Source of the DNA: CAZSAT01 sp964604675
Lineage (GTDB): Bacteria > Myxococcota_A > UBA796 > CAJQPC01
NCBI GenBank assembly: GCA_964604675.1
Contig: CAZSAT010000089.1
Location: 1-28,772, forward strand
Length of the DNA stretch: 28,772 nucleotides
Direction: 5' to 3'
In this document: positions 23,434 through 28,772 of the stretch, in pieces
Layout of the letters: each line of letters begins with the position of its first letter
How positions within the stretch are numbered: position 1 is the stretch's first letter
Program-made: the position numbers and the translations under genes
The notes under the pieces: model-generated
Told to the model about the DNA's origin: nothing
Database searches by the model: none
Seen by the model: only the letters and a program-made list of their open reading frames with translations

Positions 23434-24690
23434 TCAGTCCAGGTTTCGGTAGAGGCCGACGACGGTGGTCTTGTCGTCGCCGCCCATGTTCGCGCTGAGG
23501 CCGACCGAAGGGGCGTTGCCGACCTGGTAGTCGCCGCAGAGTCCCTTCATCTGGCGGAAGATCTCCAGGGGTTGCTTGACGCCAGTGGCGCCGACAGGGT
23601 GCCCGAAGCCCACCAGGCCGCCGCCCGGGTTGACCGGCAAGCGGCCCTGCCGCGTGCTGACGCCGTCCTTGATGAGATCCGCGCCTCGACCGGGATCGGC
23701 CAACCCGAGCGCTTCGGTCATCATCAGCTCGGTCACGGTGAAGCAGTCGTGCACCTCGGCGATCTGCACGTCGCCGGGGCCGAGGCCCGCAGCGGCGTAG
23801 GCCTTGGCAGCAGCCGAGGCCGTGTTGTCGAGCCGGGTGGGGTCACCGTCCTCGTAGATCGACGCGGTGCTGTGCCCGTACGACACGATCTCGATGGCGT
23901 CGGCTTCGCGCTTGCCGAGCCGCGCGAGCCCCTCCTCGCTCACGAGGAACAGCGCGCTCGCGCCGTCGGAGACCTGGGAACAGTCGGTCACCTTGAGCCA
24001 GGGCGAGAGCTCCTCGTTGGTGAGGAAGTTCGGGTTGCGGTCGCTCGCCGCCGACGCGAACGCGAGGTCGACCTGCCGGGCCTTCATGTGGGCGAGCGGG
24101 TTCGCGTTGGCGTTCTGGTACGCCTTGACCGCGGCGTGGCCGATGTCTTCCTCGCTGACGCCAAACGCGGTCCGGTAGGCCTTGGTGCGGGCCGCGAAGA
24201 GCGCCGGGAAGGTGAAGTCGTCGATCCCGCGCTGCCGGGCGTAGTCGCTCGCCCGGGCCAGGTAATCACCGCCCACGCGCGCGCTGGCGGTGGTCTGCAC
24301 CTCGACACCGGCGATCAACGCCACGTCGGTGCCGGACCGGATGGCATCGATCCCGCAGATCATCGCCAGGCCACCGCTCGCGCAGGCCCCCTCGACCCGC
24401 ATGATCGGCTTGTCGGCGAGATCCGGATGCGCGCCCGCCAGGCAGGCGCCCATGTGGCCCTGGTTGACGAACAGCTCCCCCACGAAGTTCCCGATCCAGG
24501 CCCGTTCGACCGCCGCGATCGGCACCTCGGCCGACGCCGACGCATCGGCGACCACCTGGACCAGGTAGTCCCTCAGCCGTGGGTTCTCGCGCTTGTTGAA
24601 GTCGGGATGACGCTTCCACACGAAGTCGGGGTGTCCCTTGCCGATGTAGGCGGTGTGGGCACCGCCTACGATGAAGACCCTGCGAGCCAT
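23434..24690 (-). CDS. SCP-x-type thiolase (acetyl-CoA acetyltransferase family)
   Basis: A 418-aa thiolase-superfamily enzyme. The nucleophile Cys103 is in VEGACASGG. The later motifs AEVHDCFTVTELM and NPGGGLVGFGHPVGATG contain the active-site His and the glycine-rich CoA loop of the SCP-x/SCP2-thiolase branch, which cleaves or condenses acyl-CoA chains, including bulky ones. The usual second Cys near the C-terminus (CxG) is not visible, consistent with SCP-x-like members. The length is normal. SD AAGGAG lies seven bases before the ATG. It is soluble and likely cytoplasmic, and heads a minus-strand group with the anchored helical protein and the PKD protein. The chain-length preference is unknown, and the link to those neighbours is unclear. 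Confidence 0.93.
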   Translation of the reverse strand: MARRVFIVGGAHTAYIGKGHPDFVWKRHPDFNKRENPRLRDYLVQVVADASASAEVPIAAVERAWIGNFVGELFVNQGHMGACLAGAHPDLADKPIMRVEGACASGGLAMICGIDAIRSGTDVALIAGVEVQTTASARVGGDYLARASDYARQRGIDDFTFPALFAARTKAYRTAFGVSEEDIGHAAVKAYQNANANPLAHMKARQVDLAFASAASDRNPNFLTNEELSPWLKVTDCSQVSDGASALFLVSEEGLARLGKREADAIEIVSYGHSTASIYEDGDPTRLDNTASAAAKAYAAAGLGPGDVQIAEVHDCFTVTELMMTEALGLADPGRGADLIKDGVSTRQGRLPVNPGGGLVGFGHPVGATGVKQPLEIFRQMKGLCGDYQVGNAPSVGLSANMGGDDKTTVVGLYRNLD

Positions 24691-24781
24691 CGGGGCGCTC
24701 CTTGTCTGGGAGGCCCATCTAACGCATCGCAGGTCGCCTTAGGTCCAACGCCACCGGACAGGGCGGGCGATCCCTCACGGA

Positions 24782-25039
24782 TCAGCCAGCGCGAGCCGGA
24801 CGCTGCTCGGCGAGGATCCGCTCGACCTCCGGGTGGAGCTGGTAGAGCGTGATCACCGTGCCGAAGGTGTTCTTCCACTGGCGCACGCGCTCGCGGCTCA
24901 CGCCGAACTCGTCTGCGATCTGCTGCCCGCTCTCGCCGCTGGCGAGGGCCTCCAACAGACGACGGAAGCGCCGACGGCCGTAGGTACGAATGAAGTTGCG
25001 CGCGACGCGTTCGCGGCTTCGAGAAGTTGCGACGGCCAT
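24782..25039 (-). CDS. Small helix-turn-helix DNA-binding protein
   Basis: An 85-aa regulator. A basic N-terminus (SRSRERVARNFIRTYGRRRF) leads to an HTH at about 27-57: RLLEALASGESGQQIADEFGVSRERVRQWKNTFG, with the second (recognition) helix SRERVRQWKN resembling sigma region 4 and Xre/LuxR-type folds. It ends with a short basic tail. I chose ATG at 25039 because GGAG lies five bases upstream and the strong promoter at 25096-25123 is just beyond it; the longer open frame from 25159 would run through the promoter. It lies 91 bases upstream of the thiolase gene, which it may regulate along with its own promoter. The target is not known. Confidence 0.85.
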   Translation of the reverse strand: MAVATSRSRERVARNFIRTYGRRRFRRLLEALASGESGQQIADEFGVSRERVRQWKNTFGTVITLYQLHPEVERILAEQRPARAG

Positions 25040-25095
25040 GAAGACTCCACGTGCTGTCTGGTTTCCATCCCTGAGACCGACTCGTCTCGATCCGG

Positions 25096-25123
25096 ATGAT
25101 ACCCGATCAAGTTGACGTGTCAA
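25096..25123 (-). promoter_or_regulatory. Near-consensus sigma-70 promoter with overlapping inverted repeat
   Basis: On the minus strand TTGACA (25123-25118) is followed after 16 bases by TATCAT (25101-25096), about 50 bases before the HTH gene. Six of six and five of six consensus positions match. The -35 is embedded in TTGAC-GT-GTCAA (25112-25123), a symmetric element that could be an operator for the HTH protein itself. The region also borders the divergent DUF2419 gene. Confidence 0.7.
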
Positions 25124-25157
25124 TCGTCGCGTCAAGGCCCCGCTGTCAGGGATCGTC

Positions 25158-26120
25158 ATGCTCGCCCGTCAATGCGCCCACATCGTGCACTCAGGGCCGC
25201 TCCTGGAGGTGGTCGACGCCGCGATCACCCCTCTGATCCAGAGCATCGATCCGCGGTGGTTCGCGCCGCCCGACTGGCGGGGTCCACACGCGTGTCATGG
25301 CCCGCCGGAACAGGTCGTGAGTTGGCTCCTGGCGTACAACGCCGTGAACTTCAGCTACTTCCGTGACGACGGTCGGCGCTACTGGACCGTGATCGACGGC
25401 GATCCCGTTGGCGACGACGACGAGGCCCTGGCGGTGATGGCGCGCTTCGCCCGGTTGGTCGAGGCCGGAGATCTACGGGATCCAGACGCCCTGAAGCGGG
25501 TCGCGCCGGACGATCTCGATGCGCTCCTCGCGCCCGCCCCCGACGCGGCCTCCCTCCCGATGATGAGGGAGCGTGCCGCGGGCCTGCGCGAGCTCGGACA
25601 GGCCTACGAACGGCTCGGAGGGCCACTGCAGCTGCTCGCGCTCTCGCACGGGAACGCTGGACGTCTCGTCGACACCTTGGTGGGTGAGCTCCCGAGCTGG
25701 GAGGACACCCGGCGCTTCGGCGCCGAGGTCCTCGCCTTCCGCAAGCGGGCGCAGCTGTGCGTGGCGATGATCTGCGCGTGCCTCGAGCGGCGATCGCCCG
25801 CTCCGACCGAGGGGATCGGAAGCTTGACGGTGTTCAGCGACTACCGCCTCCCGCAGATCCTCCGCGGGTCCGGCGTGATCCGACTCGGCGACGACCTCGC
25901 CGCAACGATCGAAGCAGGACAGCCGATCCCGGAGGGCTCGGACGAGGAGATCGCGCTGCGAGCGGCGACCATCCACGGAGGGGAGCTGATGCGCCAGGCG
26001 CTCACACCGCAACGGCCTGGCATCACGGCCCTGGAGGTCGACCACGCCCTCTGGCGCACGGCTGTGGAGCGCGAGGCGGAGCTGCCGCCCTTCCACCGCA
26101 CGCGCACGACAGCCTACTGA
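25158..26120 (+). CDS. Queuosine-salvage protein (DUF2419 / QNG1 family)
   Basis: A 320-aa soluble enzyme. The features match DUF2419, whose eukaryotic and bacterial members release queuine from queuosine-5'-phosphate so it can be put into tRNA. They include VSWLLAYNAVNFSYFRDD with a following YWTVIDGDP, then LVGELPSWEDTRRFGAEVLAFRKRAQLCVAMICACL, and SLTVFSDYRLPQILRGSGVIR. The late block GSDEEIALRAATIHGGELMR also fits. The two halves (substrate cap and nucleosidase-like helical fold) are present in normal order and length. No signal peptide is present. ATG 25158 is the first start after the promoter region. It stands alone on the plus strand, convergent with the YgfZ-like gene (3-bp gap); both bear on tRNA modification. 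Confidence 0.85.
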   Translation: MLARQCAHIVHSGPLLEVVDAAITPLIQSIDPRWFAPPDWRGPHACHGPPEQVVSWLLAYNAVNFSYFRDDGRRYWTVIDGDPVGDDDEALAVMARFARLVEAGDLRDPDALKRVAPDDLDALLAPAPDAASLPMMRERAAGLRELGQAYERLGGPLQLLALSHGNAGRLVDTLVGELPSWEDTRRFGAEVLAFRKRAQLCVAMICACLERRSPAPTEGIGSLTVFSDYRLPQILRGSGVIRLGDDLAATIEAGQPIPEGSDEEIALRAATIHGGELMRQALTPQRPGITALEVDHALWRTAVEREAELPPFHRTRTTAY

Positions 26121-26123
26121 CGG

Positions 26124-26975
26124 TCAGATCACCGTGCCGGTGGTCTCCCCCTGCGGGCCCACGACGCGGATGGCGACGCCGGCCGTCCACGCTTCCTTCC
26201 GGAGGAGCCCCAGTCCGCGAACACCATCGGGCGTGTCGACCGCCGAGCTCACCCTGCCGGCCTTGGCCTCACCCACGAACACATCGCCCGTGATGGGGGC
26301 GCCCAAGGAGACCCTCCGGAGCTTCCGGTTCACCCGCCCCATGACGTTCATGCGGTTGATGACCTCCTGCCCGATGTAGCAGCCCTTGTTGAAGCTGCAG
26401 ACCTCGTCGACAAGGCCCAGCTCGTGCACGAAGGTGCGCTGGTCCATGTCCTGCGGCCAGCGGGGGTGACCGCCCGCGACGCGCAGCGACTCGAGCTCGT
26501 CCGTGCTTTCAGCTCCCGGGAGAGCGCCCAGCACGGCCTCCGCACGACCCCCGTCGATCACCAGGTCGAAGCCGCCGAGCCCGCTGCGGTCACGAGGCAT
26601 CTGGGCGATGGGCGGCACGTCGAGCTGGGCGAGGGCAGCGGCAGCACCGGCCCCTTGCACGCTCAGCACGCGGTGGGAGCGCTCCTCGAGCTCCACCTCG
26701 TCCATGATGATGTAGCGGTCGAGGCGGTCGAACAGCGCCGACCCGTCGATCCCCTCCCCGACGATCAGGATGCGGTCGTCGGCGACGCAGAACACCGCCA
26801 ACAGGCCCTCCAAGCGGCCCTTGGTGTCTGTCAAGGCACTCCGCGTCCCCTCGCCCACCGCCAGATCGCGGACGTTGGCGGTGATCATGCCGTTGAGCCA
26901 GCGGCGCGTGTCGGGCCCGAAGGCCTCCAGCACCGGGAGATCAACGAGGTCGAGGACGATCGTGTCGGCACCCAT
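26124..26975 (-). CDS. ygfZ: YgfZ-like folate-binding protein (GcvT fold)
   Basis: A 283-aa GcvT-type protein. YgfZ proteins use tetrahydrofolate in upkeep of some Fe-S enzymes, including tRNA-methylthiolating MiaB. The signature KGCYIGQEV is present (SFNKGCYIGQEVINRM), with a Cys as in active YgfZ. The N-terminus FGPDTRRWLNGMITANVRDL and the strand TDTKGRLEGLLAVF also match. A C-terminal barrel (LRRVSLGAPITGDVF, GLGLLRKEAW) closes the fold. I chose ATG 26975 because GGAGG lies five bases upstream; an in-frame start at 27002 is less likely. It is divergent from the multi-pass membrane gene. The cofactor function is inferred from the family. Confidence 0.9.
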   Translation of the reverse strand: MGADTIVLDLVDLPVLEAFGPDTRRWLNGMITANVRDLAVGEGTRSALTDTKGRLEGLLAVFCVADDRILIVGEGIDGSALFDRLDRYIIMDEVELEERSHRVLSVQGAGAAAALAQLDVPPIAQMPRDRSGLGGFDLVIDGGRAEAVLGALPGAESTDELESLRVAGGHPRWPQDMDQRTFVHELGLVDEVCSFNKGCYIGQEVINRMNVMGRVNRKLRRVSLGAPITGDVFVGEAKAGRVSSAVDTPDGVRGLGLLRKEAWTAGVAIRVVGPQGETTGTVI

Positions 26976-27022
26976 GCCCACCTCCGCGGACACGCTAACC
27001 ACGGGCTAAGGGTTGCGTCAGT

Positions 27023-27595
27023 ATGCTGCCCCTCGCTCCCAAGTCCCTGCTCGATGCCGACGCCTGGCAGCGGGCCGCCGAAGCCACCCCGCTCGGGATC
27101 CAGGGGGTGGCGGTGCTCGGCGGTGTCGCGCTGTGCGTGGCGGGCGCGCGGCTCTACCGCGTCGCGATCTTCGCACCTGGCGCCCTGCTCGGACTCGTCG
27201 CCGCCGAGGAGCTCACCCGCGGCATGGACGAAGGGATCCGCATCGGCCTGATCCTGCTCGCGGCCGTGGTGGGCGGGCTGATCGCCGGCGCCGTGGAGCG
27301 CCTCGCCATCGCGGTGACCGGCGGCCTCGTGGGGGGCTGGGCGGCGTGGGTCGGCTGGTTGTCCTTCCAGCCGCGCGAGCCCTCGTGGTGGGTGCCCGCG
27401 GCCGGCGCCGCCGTGGGCCTCCTGCTGTTCCCGGCGCTCTTTCGAACCGGGCTCAAGCTCGTCACACCGCTCCTGGGCGCCCTCGCCATCGCCTGGGGCA
27501 TCGGACACGCGGACAGCCTGTTGGTGGTGGCTGCCATCACCGGGGTGGGGCTGGCCATCCAGCTGGCCAGCGGCCGAGGCGCCGAGAAGGCCTGA
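27023..27595 (+). CDS. Multi-pass membrane protein (DUF4203-like), unknown
   Basis: A 190-aa integral membrane protein with about six helices: GVAVLGGVALCVAGARLYRV, APGALLGLVAAEEL, IRIGLILLAAVVGGLIAGAV, LAIAVTGGLVGGWAAWVGWL, WVPAAGAAVGLLLFP and TPLLGALAIAWGIG. The Gly-rich helix pairs with GALxG and GGxxGG spacing resemble DUF4203/TMEM198-type proteins of unknown function. No signal peptide or catalytic motif is visible. The stop ends one base before the convergent arylsulfotransferase-like gene. SD evidence is weak (AAGGG eleven bases before the ATG). Confidence 0.75.
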   Translation: MLPLAPKSLLDADAWQRAAEATPLGIQGVAVLGGVALCVAGARLYRVAIFAPGALLGLVAAEELTRGMDEGIRIGLILLAAVVGGLIAGAVERLAIAVTGGLVGGWAAWVGWLSFQPREPSWWVPAAGAAVGLLLFPALFRTGLKLVTPLLGALAIAWGIGHADSLLVVAAITGVGLAIQLASGRGAEKA

Positions 27596-27596
27596 G

Positions 27597-28673
27597 CTAC
27601 TGCGGCTGCAGCTTGCTCAGGTCCTCGGCCAGGTGCGTGCGGCCGAAGAACTGGCCCACGTCGGTCTCCATGGCCCAGACGATCTTGCCCTCTGCATCGA
27701 CCTCGTGGAGCACGCCCGCGGTGCCGAAGTTCACCAGCGTGTTGCCGTTGTCGTAGCGCCGGGCTTCGCCGAGGGCGTAGGCGTAGAGCTCCTCGCCACG
27801 ACCATAGTTCCAGATCTCGGTGAGGGTGCCGCGGTCGTCGTCGACCTCGAACTCCGACGCCCAGGTCTGCTCCACGCCTTCCCAAACGTTTGTGGAGGTC
27901 AGCAGCAGCGTGCGATCCGAGGTCCAGTGCACGCCATGGGGGTAGCGGAAGGCCGCCTCGGGCGGGTCCACGGTGAAGTCGGACTCGTCGCCGCCGAAGG
28001 TGCGCGTGCGCTCGGCCGTCCAGATGCCGTCGACCTCCTTGCGCTGCAGCTCGTAGATGGCCGAGATGTTCCGGAAGCTGACCAGGTACCCGTCGATCGT
28101 CTCGTCGTACCAGAGCGCATTTCCGTGGGTCCAGTCGTGGCCCTGCGGGTAGAAGTCGCTGTTCCAGTCGTCGTGCTCCACGACCTCCAGCTCGTTCCAG
28201 ATGTTGAAGACCTCGAAGGTGGATCCGTCCGGGTGGATCTCCACCACGCGGTCGCCGACGACCGTGCCGTGCTCGGGCGTGTCCCGGATGTCCACGGCGA
28301 GGTAGGCCATCACACCGTCGGGCAGCTCGACGAAGGTGTGGTGGGCCTGCTCCGTGCGCCAGTTCTCGCGCACCTCCCCGTCGACCCCCACGCGCTTGAT
28401 CGCGCCCACGTCCACCGTGCGGTCCTCGGCGAACTCGTTGTAGAGCAGCCACTGCCCGCCGATGTCGACCTGCACCACCGGGTTCAGGATGCCCGGGTCG
28501 CCCTCGAGGCTCCAGATGTAGTTGCCGTCGCGGTCGCTGATGAAGAGCGTCGCGTCGTCGCCCATCAGCGAACCGAGCAGCTCGTTGCCCGCCAGCGCGT
28601 TGGGGTCGAAGGTCGTGGCGCCGAGATCGGGATCGGCGGGTCGGCAGGCGAGTAGGACGAGGGCGAGAACCAT
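27597..28673 (-). CDS. Arylsulfotransferase-like lipoprotein (ASST family fold)
   Basis: A 358-aa lipoprotein. The leader MVLALVLLAC carries a lipobox ending at Cys10, though the n-region has no basic residue. The body is a repeated-strand propeller with ASST-type motifs: QAHHTFVELPDGVMAYL, DWTHGNALWYDE, FRYPHGVHW, NGNTLVNFGTAGVLHEV and a final FGRTH. In ASST enzymes His residues in such positions handle the sulfuryl group. Several of these His are present, but full catalytic assignment would need structure. Membership in the ASST/arylsulfotransferase-2 group is likely; sulfate transfer is uncertain, as many relatives are binding proteins. ATG 28673 is chosen; 38 bases separate it from the partial gene upstream. 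Confidence 0.8.
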   Translation of the reverse strand: MVLALVLLACRPADPDLGATTFDPNALAGNELLGSLMGDDATLFISDRDGNYIWSLEGDPGILNPVVQVDIGGQWLLYNEFAEDRTVDVGAIKRVGVDGEVRENWRTEQAHHTFVELPDGVMAYLAVDIRDTPEHGTVVGDRVVEIHPDGSTFEVFNIWNELEVVEHDDWNSDFYPQGHDWTHGNALWYDETIDGYLVSFRNISAIYELQRKEVDGIWTAERTRTFGGDESDFTVDPPEAAFRYPHGVHWTSDRTLLLTSTNVWEGVEQTWASEFEVDDDRGTLTEIWNYGRGEELYAYALGEARRYDNGNTLVNFGTAGVLHEVDAEGKIVWAMETDVGQFFGRTHLAEDLSKLQPQ

Positions 28674-28711
28674 GCTCGGAAGCTTCCTCCAAGCCGAGTG
28701 TAACCGCAGCT

Positions 28712-28772
28712 TCAGCCTTCGCTGGCTACGTCGAGGATGCCCATGAACAGTGGCGCCGGGTTCGTGCAGCTG
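28712..28772 (-). CDS. 3' end of a gene continuing past the window
   Basis: On the minus strand a frame is open from the window edge to TGA at 28714-28712, coding about 19 residues ending MGILDVASEG. The third codon positions are mostly G or C, as in the neighbours, and it lies just ahead of the lipoprotein gene. The product cannot be named from this fragment. Confidence 0.4.
   Translation of the reverse strand, partial: SCTNPAPLFMGILDVASEG

Overview
This 28.8 kb window is very GC-rich and densely packed. No stretch over 300 bases lacks a gene; the largest gaps are 118 bp (25040-25157) and 91 bp (24691-24781). Several traits point to a Myxococcota-like (deltaproteobacterial) chromosome: a MYXO-CTERM-like C-terminal tripartite tail on a large PKD-domain surface protein, lipoprotein leaders, a GGDEF enzyme, many GTG starts and long runs of genes joined by 4-bp overlaps. 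I see no IS element, integrase, CRISPR array or rRNA. One tRNA gene, tRNA-Arg(CCG), lies on the minus strand.

Layout. 2-1898 (+): the end of a VWA-domain protein and a coupled membrane/coiled-coil protein. 1892-5705 (-): a small membrane protein, an MBL-fold hydrolase, a small putative outer-membrane barrel, tRNA-Arg, two adjacent RdgC-like half-genes, and a protein with two Hfq/LSm-like folds. 5769-8776 (-): a diguanylate cyclase, a lipoprotein with FG-GAP-like repeats, and an IF2_N/coiled-coil/DUF2325 protein. 8786-16224 (-): a seven-gene chain of overlapping genes. It encodes a 204-aa helical protein, a giant MotA/TolQ-type channel protein with a tail of about 80 eleven-residue repeats, its MotB/OmpA-type partner, a 107-aa protein, two AstE/AspA-type M14 proteins (one lacking all zinc ligands) and a pyroglutamyl peptidase. 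16268-18998 (+): a family-2 glycosyltransferase, a membrane-anchored subtilase and a 70-aa OB-fold-like protein. 19012-25039 (-): the MYXO-CTERM-like PKD protein, a membrane-anchored helical protein, an SCP-x-type thiolase and a small HTH regulator with a near-consensus promoter. 25158-28772: a queuosine-salvage (DUF2419) protein (+), a YgfZ-like folate-binding protein (-), a multi-pass membrane protein (+), an arylsulfotransferase-like lipoprotein (-) and the tail of one more gene (-).

The most interesting system is the motor cassette at 11122-16224. The channel/stator pair has the plan of the Zorya anti-phage proteins ZorA (MotA-like with a long cytoplasmic tail) and ZorB (MotB-like with a membrane Asp and an OmpA domain). 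No recognisable ZorC, ZorD or ZorE is nearby. The flanking 204-aa and 107-aa proteins, and possibly the M14/pyroglutamyl-peptidase genes joined by overlaps, would be the system-specific parts. The tail is a nearly uninterrupted HPxxLxxLLxx repeat over about 880 residues. Whether the system acts in defence or in another motor-driven envelope process cannot be decided from sequence alone.
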